Shown in pieces: positions 12,194 to 20,756 of a stretch of 34,668 nt of DNA (position 1 is its first letter; every line of letters begins with the position of its first letter). The notes below the pieces were generated by a model, which made no database searches, was not told where the DNA came from, and saw nothing but the letters and a program-made list of their open reading frames with translations. The translations under genes were made by a program, and so were the position numbers. Source of the DNA: Cylindrodendrum hubeiense (Eukaryota > Ascomycota > Sordariomycetes > Hypocreales > Nectriaceae); the NCBI GenBank assembly GCA_014621425.1, contig JAANBB010000419.1:1-34668 (forward strand). The letters run 5' to 3'.

Positions 12194-12618
12194 GGTCGAA
12201 TTCGAAAAATTGAAGAAAGCTCAAACGAACAACGGCGTGTGCTGGGCAGGCGTGGCGGCTGTGTGTCTCGCGGTGGTCAACTAAAAAAAAGTTGAAGCTT
12301 TCGGGCTCAGCCTTGCAGGGTCAAGCCACAGGTTGGTGGGGTTTGGCTCACATGGCCCGTTTGCGCCACGTTTTGGCGGCTTATCGGACTATCAGCTAAT
12401 CTTAGTGCGCACAACCCCAGGCGGTCCCGCCAACCGCAAATCACAAAAATCGGCAGCGAAAATTGGCGGAACAGCATCGCGAAGCGGCCTCGAGACTGGT
12501 CCCTCTTTTCTTCCCCCCCCTTCCTGCTGCCGCATTTCTCGCCTAAACCACCTCCTGCCTCCTCCCTCCAGCCTCTCCTCCCAGCTGTACGCGACAATCC
12601 CCCTCTGTCCTGCCCAGC
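12194..12618. promoter_or_regulatory. Shared divergent promoter of UTP25 and eIF3f
   Basis: This is a 425-bp divergent promoter between a ribosome-biogenesis gene and a translation-initiation gene. The plus strand at about 12500-12600 is a strong CT-rich tract just upstream of the eIF3f start, a common fungal leader signature for highly expressed genes. GAAAAATT at 12208-12215 weakly resembles the yeast RRPE element of ribosome-biogenesis promoters; this is suggestive only. Confidence 0.6.
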
Positions 12619-13780
12619 ATGGCTGCCGATACCGAGAGCTTCATCCACCTCTCGCGCCCTTTGGCGCCGAACACGGTCGGGCTCCAGACTAACCTTGCCC
12701 CGCTCACCGTCAACATCCAGCCTCAGGTACGTTGCGTGGTACCCCTCGAAAACTTCAATCACGACTCCAAACAAGGCCATCCCGGCTGACATCGTGCTCC
12801 TCCCTCTGCTATAGGCCGTTCTCTCTATCCTCGACCACGCCGTCCGACGAGACATCCGAGACACCCAGTCGACCCGAGTCATCGGCGCCCTCGTTGGCAC
12901 CCGTTCCGAAGATGGCACCGAAGTCGAGGTCCGCTCGTGCTTCGCCATCCCCCACACCGAGGAGGAGGACCAAGTCGAGGTCGATGTCGAGTACCAGAAG
13001 AACATGCTCGCCCTCACCCTGAAGGCCAACCCCCGCGAGGCCCTTCTCGGATGGTACACCACTTCCCACGAGCTCAACAGCTTCAGCGCCCTTATCCAGA
13101 ACTTCTTCGGAAGCCCCGACACCGGCACCTTCCCTCACCCTGCCGTCCACATGACCATCTCTACCGAGCCCGGCGAGGATATCCAGACCCGATGCTACAT
13201 CAGCGCCCCCGTGGCCGTCAACGCCGAGCGAGCCGCCGAGAGCTGCCTGTTCATCCAGGTCCCCCACAAACTCAACTACGGAGACGCTGACCGAAGCGCC
13301 CTCGAGACCATCGCCAGCGCAAAGGATTCCGAGACGAGGACAGCCCCCCTCGTGTCCGATATCGAGGGTCTCGGCCGTTCCATCGAGCAGACCATCAGCC
13401 TTCTGGACCGCGCCAGCGAGTGGATCAACGGCGTTCTCGACGAAGACGAGGAGCCCAACAACGCCATCGGCCAGTATCTCATCAACGCCCTCTCCCTGGC
13501 CCCCAAGGTCGACCCCTCCCAGATCGAGTCCGACTTCAACAACCACATCCAGGATGTTCTCATGGTTAGTTACCTAGCGAACACCATCCGCACCCAGATC
13601 GACCTGTCCCAGAGGTTGGCCGTTGCCAACCTGACCACGCCCGAGAAGGACGGCGAGGCCAAGTCTGACGACAAGGGTGGAAACCAGCGGGGAGGCAAGC
13701 GAGGAGGACGAGGTGGTGGCCGGGGCGGCAACCGAGGCGAGCCTCGCGAACCCCGGGAACCCCGCGAGTCCGCGGAGTAG
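12619..13780 (+). CDS. Translation initiation factor eIF3 subunit f
   Basis: This is a subunit of eIF3, which brings mRNA to the 40S ribosomal subunit. Exon 1 (12619-12726) encodes 36 residues ending TVNIQPQ. An 88-nt intron (GTACGT...ATAG, 12727-12814) follows, then exon 2 (12815-13780) starting [12 protein letters not shown]; the protein is 357 residues. Residues about 25-165 are an MPN domain with the eIF3f pattern ([39 protein letters not shown]). The JAMM metal ligands (HxH and the distant Asp) are absent, as in other eIF3f proteins, so it is the structural, non-protease type. The C-terminal half contains the conserved helices around [18 protein letters not shown]. The last 45 residues are an RGG-rich tail ending in [12 protein letters not shown], an addition seen in fungal forms. 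Confidence 0.95.
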
Positions 13781-14150
13781 GAAGACTGTCGAATTTTGAC
13801 GACGCACGGCTAGGTAGAAAGGAAATCCCAACGAAAGAAAAGTTGGGGATAATTCCCTGGCAGGCATGTGAGACGAGGCATGGGTATTGTGTTCCAATAA
13901 AATCATGGCGTTGTGGTAGGCTTGAGAATTCTGGCACTCCGGGCCTTAGAAATGAATTCAATCGTCACATAAAAAACCTCACGCCGGGACTCGAGAGAAT
14001 TACGTCACAATTGTATTGACTCATCTAGTAAATAGGCCTTAGCCTGTAAAATTCATACCATCCATCCTGTCCACCGGTAACGCCAAGATGCTAATTATGC
14101 CGTATACGCCTGTTTCGGGCCGCCTGCCGTAAACACCATTGGATGCTCAC
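13781..14150. terminator. Convergent 3' flanks of eIF3f and the R3H gene
   Basis: These 370 bp lie between facing stop codons. AATAAA occurs at 13896-13901 on the plus strand, about 120 bp after the eIF3f stop, and is a plausible polyadenylation signal for that gene. No coding potential is evident. Confidence 0.55.
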
Positions 14151-16893
14151 TTAAATTCCAGTAGCTGGCTTCTGCGGCAGAGTGGCCGGATTGCCGTACG
14201 TAGGGAGGTGAGTAAAGGGCTGACTAGGCCCCTGAGGAACGTTAGGGCGGTTCGGGATATGCGCTGGGAGGGTCTGGGGTAGAGGCTGAGCTGCCATATG
14301 CTGGGGGTTTTGCATCATCGGCAGCGGTCCATGGGGGATATGGGCCACGTTGACGTGCTGCGGAGAGTGGTATGCTGGCATTGAGTTGCTGGATCCCTGC
14401 CGAACCATGCCATATCCACCTCCATAGGGTTGTGGCATCGGTTGCTGATAGCCGGGGTACGCCAAGTGAGGCGATCCAACCTGAGGACTGCCATGGTGAG
14501 ACCCGGGGGCAGTAAAGGGGGGCTGAGGAGGTTGCACCGGCGCCATGCCATTCCCGCCAGGTACAAACGACTGCGTCTTGGGGTTGAAGGCGTGGTTCCG
14601 ATTGTAGCTGCCCGGGATGGGATGTTGGCTCTTAGGGTCATTCGGATTGACATTGGCCGGTAGTTGACCAAAAGCATATGGAATCCCCATGTGATGCCCC
14701 TGGGGACCGACTGGAGGACCCGCGGGAGGACCAACTGGGGCGCCAACGGGAGGACCAACGGGAGGACCGACGGGAGGACCAACTGGAGGACCGACCGGAG
14801 CAGGACCCCTTGCCTGGAACTGGGCTGGAGTGAAGCCTGGTTGCCAAGTTTGCTGTGGAGCGACCGGGGGAACTGGAGCACCATACGTTGCCATAGGGCT
14901 TCCGCCAGCGGGATACCGGGGTTGGTTGGGTTGGGGTTGATACTGTGGGGAAGCGTTAATATCTCGATGTGTTTGGATGCACGCCGGGGTTCTTACAGGA
15001 GACATAGAGTATTGGGGATACGGCTGGTTTGGTATCATGCCAGGCATGGCGGAATACCCAGGGGGCTGCTGAGCATAGATAGGGGCCATCTGGCCTTGGT
15101 ACGCGGGGGGTGGAGCCTGGGCGTTGTATTGGGGATTCGGCGGCGGCACATACTGGGGTTGCGGTACCCAAGTCTGTTGTTGAGGCCCCCAGTACGGTGT
15201 GTATTGATTCCGAGAGTCAAAGCTGTCCGAATCATCGCGCCTCTGTTTGCTGCTCTTCCCCCTCTTTCCCAAGTTTGACTTGTCCTTAGCCGACGTGGAG
15301 CTAGTCCTAGACACGCCGTTGTCGCCATCATTTTCTAATCGATGTCAGTAAATCCATAGAAACATGCACATATGCCGGGCACCTACCAGTCACACTCTCT
15401 TCCGAACTACCAAAGATTCGCTCTCGCGCCAGCTTATACATTTCCTCACGTTCCTCTCTCGTTAACCTAATATTGGTGAGTATTCGGGTTGTCAAGGCAT
15501 ATTATGGCCAACTTACTTTTGGGCCGCCAGAGTAAGCTTATCCTTTGAATCACTTCCATTTTCGGATGTTGTCTTATACAGACCGGAACCAAAGCCACCC
15601 TCGCTCTCCTCTCCGCGACGCATGATCTTCCTCGGCAGAACAGCAGGGGGTGGTGTGCTGCTGCTCGAGGCGTTCGGGTTCGGGTTGATGAGAGCCAGAG
15701 AGGCTGGTACGCGGCAAAAGGGGGTTCTAAAAATGCGTACGGATCCAACGTGAGGTTCGTATGAATGTGTCATGTGGTAATAATCGGCCAACTTATGAGT
15801 CAACATTCTGCAGAACGAGTTGGACGGGGGAAGGTCCATATATGGTTCCCTAGCGAGTGGGTTAGTTTATTGTTGGTCAGAGGAGGGTGTGTGGACGAAC
15901 TTGGAATCCTGAACAAAGTCGATGAGCTCCTTTTCCAGCCGTAGGAGGAACAGCCTATCCTTGGGCGAGGCCATTGCCTCAAGAAGCTTCTCATCGGGCG
16001 CCTGTCGATATATGACATTCAGGGCATCTGAGGAACCTGCAACGCCCAAAGGCATAGCGGGGTTCATGCCTGGGGGCTGCTCGGAGGATGAGCTCTGAGG
16101 AGTGAGAACACCCTGAGCAACGGAACCCGGTACAGTTTGTGGCAGTCTTCGTTCGGGGATGTCGCCAAGCGGGATACCTCGAGCTCTTGCCGCAACCTCC
16201 GAGCCCATTCGCGAACCGGCGACGAGGGATCCGCGGACCGAGAAAGCGTCGTCATCTTCTGCTGCGGCCTTCACACTGGCGCTATCATCTGGTCGAAGAG
16301 ATTCCTTCTCGTCCAACGCAAAAGTTGTGCCTGAGGTGATGCTTTTCCCGTCGAGACTGGGTGGTTTGGTGCCCAGTTCGGAGCTTGAATCGGCCCTCTG
16401 AGAATCGTCCGATCCACTGTCTCTACCAGTCGCGGCGCTTGTCCTCTCAGTGGACAGAGAACCGCTGCCATTGACCACAAGGCTTGGAGCTTTCGAACCA
16501 AGGCTGAGATCGTGTAGTGAGTGTGTAACGTTATCCACGGAAGCACTCCGCTCGACCAGCCTTGAGACATTCCTAGGTTGTGATGAGACGACTTGGGGGG
16601 GCGGGGCCTTTGTCGGCCCGCCATTAGCAATGACGGGCCCCATCGACATAGGCTGTGTAAGACTCATTGGATGCTCTTTAGAAGGCGTAGCAATGCGGCG
16701 TACGGATGGTGGTGACGCGGTATCTTTCGAGATGGATGCAGCAACCTATAGATGAAGGCAAGGGTCAGCAATATGTAAATGAGTGGAGGGGTCATGGCCC
16801 GAATAGGAGAAGTGGGAGATGAGAGGCCGAAATGGTTGCTACCTTTGCAAAAGAGGGCTTTGGAATATCAGGAGACACGTGGGCTGCGGCCAT
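14151..16893 (-). CDS. R3H and SUZ domain RNA-binding protein
   Basis: This is a probable cytoplasmic RNA-binding protein related to yeast Rbs1 and animal R3HDM proteins. Six exons are proposed: 16893-16843, 16745-15901, 15849-15517, 15466-15387, 15334-14997 and 14942-14151, giving about 812 residues (830 if the last, in-frame, intron is retained). The N-terminal 240 residues are Ser-rich and disordered. The R3H domain is built across introns 2 and 3: KELIDFVQDSK joined to EPYMDLPPSNSFCRMLTHK, then LADYYHMTHSYE. The SUZ-type segment runs through PRKIMRR to LTREEREEMYKLARERIFG. The C-terminal half is a Pro/Gln/Tyr/Gly-rich low-complexity tail with a PVGPP repeat, typical of proteins that enter RNA granules. 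The start ATG gives MAAAHVSPDIPKPSFAK and is spliced in phase 0. Family assignment is strong; the exact target RNAs are unknown. Confidence 0.88.
14698..14803 (-). repeat. Coding PVGPP minisatellite in the R3H protein tail
   Basis: A 12-bp unit, seen on the plus strand as GGAGGACCAACT/GGAGGACCGACG variants, is repeated about eight times and encodes PVGPPVGPPVGPPVG and its variants. It lies in the disordered tail, where repeat-number change would be tolerated. Confidence 0.85.
14943..14996 (-). other. Likely 54-nt in-frame intron in the R3H gene
   Basis: On the minus strand the segment begins GTAAGA and ends TTCCCCACAG, with ATTAAC as a possible branch site. It is 54 nt and stop-free, so both spliced and unspliced forms keep the frame. 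The 18 residues it would encode (VRTPACIQTHRDINASPQ) differ from the P/Q/Y-rich flanks (QYSMSP before, YQPQPNQPRYPAG after), which favours an intron. Confidence 0.65.
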
Positions 16894-18615
16894 GATGGAC
16901 AGCGAACGGGTATATGAGCCAGCGAGACAGTCGTCGAGGACCAGGGTCTCCAGACGGAGAACTAAAGCTGCCCACGACCGAAGGCGATGTGAGGCTGCAG
17001 CTGCGGCTGCGGCTGCGACAAGGGCGGCGGCGGTGACGACAAGGCGGCGGGACTGGAAAGGACAGGGCCGGAAATCAAGAAGCAGAATCGATGGAGGCGG
17101 ACCAGCAGAAAGAAAACGGAGTACCGGTGCTCATCGTCGTGACTGGAAGGTCATTGTTCTCCGGCTGACGGGGTGATTCTGGAGTACGGCGAGGCTGCTT
17201 CGGTTGGGTCGACTGCCTAGGAGGTAGGTACTGCTTCTGTTGCTACTCTCCGGGTCGGGGGCCGTCCTGGTTGCTGAGATGGGAAATTTGGACGTCAGGT
17301 CGAGGTGAGGGACTGTCCTGTGACTGCAAGGCGCGGGTCAGACGACGGCAGACGGGAGAGGGTGTCGATTTGCGCGCAAACGAAGGACGAAGAGCGACAC
17401 CAAACGACGATGAGAGACGGAGGGCGCACGAGGAGGCCAGGGCGATGACGGAGGATTGGAGGGGGAGCGCGGGCGACGAGGTTGTCGTTGTCACAAGGAC
17501 TGGTTGTGGACGGTGGAGGGCCCAGCAGTGGAGGGGGGTGCGGGAAGAAAATTATGGGCGGGACAGGGACGACAAAATGGAGACTTACAGTGGGATGGTA
17601 GCGGGCCGGACGGTTAGGTTGGCCAAAAACTCGCTGTCTCTGGCTGTCTGTCTCTTCGTCTGGCGGAGAGAGGGGCTGGCTAGACATGCACCGGCCAAGG
17701 GGAGGCAAAGGGGCAGGGCTGGGCGCTCACGTGGTGGCCATGCAAAACAGTAAAAGTGACGATGACGGGGTGCGTTGTTGACGACGGCCACGGCACTGAC
17801 GATGCGCCTTGGGTCGCTCGTTTGGAGTTGCGTTGCAGTTCTGCTTAGTCGCAGCAGTGCAGCAGTGCAGCAGTCAATGTCAGCGTACAGAGTTATGCCA
17901 TCGCCCGACAGACCAGCTGATCCAGAAACGACCTAGTGCCGGCAGATTCCTCAGCCTCTCCCACCGCCCTCTCGACGCTCGCTCAACAGACGGTGTGGCG
18001 GGTGCGCTTAGGTAAGACCCTGTCAAGCCTGTCTGTACCCGAAAGGGCCCAAGGTGCACTGGAACAAACCCCAACGGCCCAGCGCCTGGTAGCCTGTGCT
18101 CCAGCCCCCGGGCCAACTCAATTAGGCGTCTCCCGCTGGCACCGGGATCCAGGATTCACGGTCGGCAGGTAAGCGGAATCTGCAGTGCCAAAAGAAAGGG
18201 CAAACCAGGCGCCAAGATTCCTGATGCCCAGTGCATGATTCTGTTGGGCAACGATGACAGCCTGTTTTCTCTCTTCTCACCGGTCAGTTCTTTCGGCCAA
18301 CAGGCTGACAGGGAGGCTTGGCCAACTGAGTTGAAGCCGTTGCACAACCGCCTGTACTACATAGTCACGTGATACATACTTTCAATCTCAAGCTTCACCC
18401 AACTCCTGCTCGCCTTGACTGTAGCATCGATCAAAGCCGACAACTGGGGGCCCGTTGATGAGCTCACACCGCAACGGCCAATAAAAGACAACCCATGGTC
18501 AATCACTGGCCTTGATTACCAACACCGCCTGTATCCTGTTTCCACCTCCTTGTCGCCTGCACGCTATCCGCCGAGGTCCGTATTTTCAGTGTTGATCCAC
18601 CACCAAGACAACGAC
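16894..18615. promoter_or_regulatory. Divergent intergenic region between the R3H and zinc-knuckle genes
   Basis: These 1.7 kb separate two divergent starts. The R3H side (about 16950-17580) carries a GCTGCGGCTGCGGCTGCG-type triplet run near 16995-17020 and purine-rich plus-strand DNA, so it is CT-rich in the R3H direction. The zinc-knuckle side has CT-rich and CCAAT-like sequence near 18476-18483 (GGCCAATAAA). Frames in this region (for example 17271-17753) do not resemble proteins. Confidence 0.55.
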
Positions 18616-19641
18616 ATGTTCAGTCAAAGAGGTCGAGGGGGGCCATCCCGCTCAACGCCCGCAAATGTCCAGTGTCAGAAATGCCTGAAGAGAGATAAGT
18701 GCCTCAAAACTGCCTGTAATATTGTTCCCTGGTACTGACCGTCTTAGAACGCCACTATTCCTATGAATGCAAGTCATCTGCACAGGAGCGTCCTTACGTG
18801 TCACGCCCATCTCGGTCTCAACAGCTTCGTAATCCCAAGCTCGTTCCAAAGCTCACATATGATACCCCTAACCCCTTGGAGAGGAAGTGAGTTATGCTAA
18901 ATCTGTTCTTCATCTCCGTGTATTGACTCATTTACTAGGGAAGGAGTTGCCGATGAGCAGCTTGCTAAAGCTGAGGCTGAACGGGCCCAGAAGCGAGAGC
19001 GCGAGGAACGCGATGACGAGTTGATCGAGTCGTCTTCAAAACGTCAGCGATCAGTGTCTTCGCATTCTGTTTCAACCATCTCGACTGGAGCTTCCAGATC
19101 CCCATCGCCTCCCAGGAGAAAGGCCAAATCCCCCCCTCCCCAGCGGCGAGAAAGGAGTCCTCATTCGGAGATGAACGGCGGCTCGCGAGATGGTCGCCGA
19201 GATTACAGCAGCAGCCGCAGCCGCAGCCCTGAGCCCAAACAACGGCGGAGGCCATCTGTGTCACGCGACAGCCGCTCTCCTGACCCCGAGGACCGCGAGA
19301 GGTCCTACCGGGCTCGTGATGCCGCACCTAGAGGCTCTGAGCGTGACGATGCGCCTCCTAGGCGTTCGCGACGGGATTCAGTAGAGTCCAGGGATTCATT
19401 TGACTCCCGACGTCATCGTGCCCGCGAGTCGAGGTCCCCAGAGCCAAAGCCAAGACAGCATCGCCGGCCGGATCAGCAGAATGCTCGGGGAGGACGCGAC
19501 GGAGGCCCACGTGGACGGAACGATGGAAATGCGCCCGCCTCAAGGGGTCCGCCGCCGGAAGAGCGCGCTCGAGAGCGAAGCCTGAGCCCTTTCAGTCAAC
19601 GGTTAGCCCTGACCCAGTCGCTCAACACTGGGGGAAGATAG
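18616..19641 (+). CDS. ZCCHC10-like zinc-knuckle protein with RS-rich tail
   Basis: This is a nuclear-type protein with one N-terminal CCHC zinc knuckle and a long Arg/Ser-rich tail, probably acting in mRNA processing. Three exons are proposed: 18616-18694, 18751-18886 and 18939-19641, giving 305 residues. The knuckle reads CQKCLKRGHYSYECK (CX2CX4HX4C), followed by the conserved SAQERPYVSRPSRSQQLRNP and a K/E-rich helix. The tail has many SRSP, SRDS and RRDS motifs. Exon 1 to exon 2 cannot be joined with any GT or GC donor in frame. The only join that gives the canonical knuckle uses an AT-AC intron at 18695-18750 (see the separate entry). The second intron (18887-18938, GTGAGT...CTAG) is ordinary. 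The gene is convergent with cwf18, leaving 104 bp between their stop codons. Confidence 0.88.
18695..18750 (+). other. AT-AC intron with U2-type signals
   Basis: The 56-nt intron starts ATAAGT and ends TTAGAAC, with branch-like TACTGAC at 18733-18739. Apart from A at position 1, the donor fits the ordinary GTAAGT consensus, not the U12 ATATCCTT consensus, and the branch site is of the ordinary fungal type. Joining G at 18694 to GC at 18751 makes the glycine codon of LKRGHYSYEC. Using the AG three bases earlier would instead give LKRERHYSYEC, one residue too many between the second cysteine and the histidine. Confidence 0.75.
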
Positions 19642-19745
19642 ATAGTTGGGTATCAATGTAAACTTAATATCAACCGTGGTGCACAAGGCGCCAGCACCCA
19701 AATTCGCTGAAGGAAAATGAAAAGTCAACGTACAAGATGAATCTC
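19642..19745. terminator. Short convergent intergenic region
   Basis: Only 104 bp separate the stop codons of the zinc-knuckle gene and cwf18, so their 3' untranslated regions probably overlap as antisense transcripts. Confidence 0.55.
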
Positions 19746-20369
19746 TCAAGCATCTAGAGACGCGTCCTCTTCCCGTTCTCGTCGCTCTTCCTCCTCCTCC
19801 TCCCTCTCCCTGACTCTGAGTCCCTCTACTAATGCTACACCATCCATTCCCGCAGCCTCTCCGTCGCCTTGTCCACTCCCGACTGCCTTGGACTTCTCGG
19901 CAGCCTTTTGCGCGCCAGTGATGCGATCTCGAACCAGCCGCGCAATCGCATTGTCGGTCCGGACGTTCAAAACCTCCATTTTCTTGTCCAGTTCTCTTTT
20001 TAAGTCCCAATTCGGCTTCTTCGGCTGTAGCTTGAACAGGTCGATGCCCTTGTCGTCCTGTGCCTCCTCGGCAGCTTTCTGCTTGACTTGGGCTTCGAGC
20101 TCGGCGGCCTGCTCCTCTAGAGTCTGCTTCTCGAGGCTCAGGGTCGGTGGGGCCTCGAAGCCGAGCTTCGGCCCTCGCGTTTCGTGGTCATAGTTGCGGC
20201 CGGACACGTGTAGCCGGGAGACGTCGGGCTCTGCAGGAGGCGACGCGGATCGCTCTGACTCGGGCGCGACGATTTCGTCGGTTGGTTGCTTTCGCTTGAG
20301 GTTCTTGAGCTTGGCGAGTCGGGCTTTTCGATCGTCCACTGCGGCGCCGAGGCCAAGCTGAGAGGACAT
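19746..20369 (-). CDS. cwf18: Spliceosome-associated protein cwf18 (CCDC12 family)
   Basis: This is a component of the activated spliceosome (Prp19/Cdc5-associated set). It is a single exon of 207 residues starting MSSQLGLGAAVDDRKARLAK. The cwf18 family core is clear: RKARLAKLKNLKRKQ near the N-terminus, NYDHETRGPKLGFEAPPTLS in the middle, and DLFKLQPKKPNWDLKRELDKK followed by RTDNAIARLVRDRI. A coiled-coil segment (about residues 79-100, LEKQTLEEQAAELEAQVKQK) lies between. The last 40 residues are an acidic/basic Glu/Arg run that extends beyond the family core. A longer frame reaches upstream to 20546, but those 59 residues have no family similarity and lie in the promoter, so the internal Met was chosen. 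Confidence 0.92.
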   Translation of the reverse strand: MSSQLGLGAAVDDRKARLAKLKNLKRKQPTDEIVAPESERSASPPAEPDVSRLHVSGRNYDHETRGPKLGFEAPPTLSLEKQTLEEQAAELEAQVKQKAAEEAQDDKGIDLFKLQPKKPNWDLKRELDKKMEVLNVRTDNAIARLVRDRITGAQKAAEKSKAVGSGQGDGEAAGMDGVALVEGLRVREREEEEEERREREEDASLDA

Positions 20370-20756
20370 GGTGCAGAGAGATTGGGGAGCAGAAACCCGT
20401 AAATGGACCGTCAAGGCTGCTTCAATGCGAGATGTTGGTCGTTGCAAGTCGTGGTTGTCGAAGTTTTGGTGGGGTGGAAAACAGAGTTGATGGAACTCTA
20501 GGCTGGATCGATCCCGACAGACGCAGCAGAGCCGCTGCAGGGCCAAGCGCCACTAAAACATCCGGGGCTAACGCTGCCCCTGCTAAAATAGTTGAGGCCG
20601 TCTCTGTCTGCAGCGACTTCGGAAAAACCTCCCATATAATTTACCAACAACTCCAGCACTGCCAACGCCAGTCATCGCGTCGCGACGCCTCTCCCTATTC
20701 CGCCCTGCGGCCATTATGCAGACCGCGGACCTTGAGCTGACGCCGACCCGGGGGAA
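20370..20756. promoter_or_regulatory. Divergent promoter of cwf18 and the PPR gene
   Basis: 387 bp separate two divergent start codons and must contain both promoters. No specific binding motif stands out. Confidence 0.55.

Noticed and set aside
20370..20546. 59-residue N-terminal extension of cwf18
   Set aside because: It lies in the divergent promoter and has no similarity to the family; the internal methionine MSSQLG begins the conserved protein.
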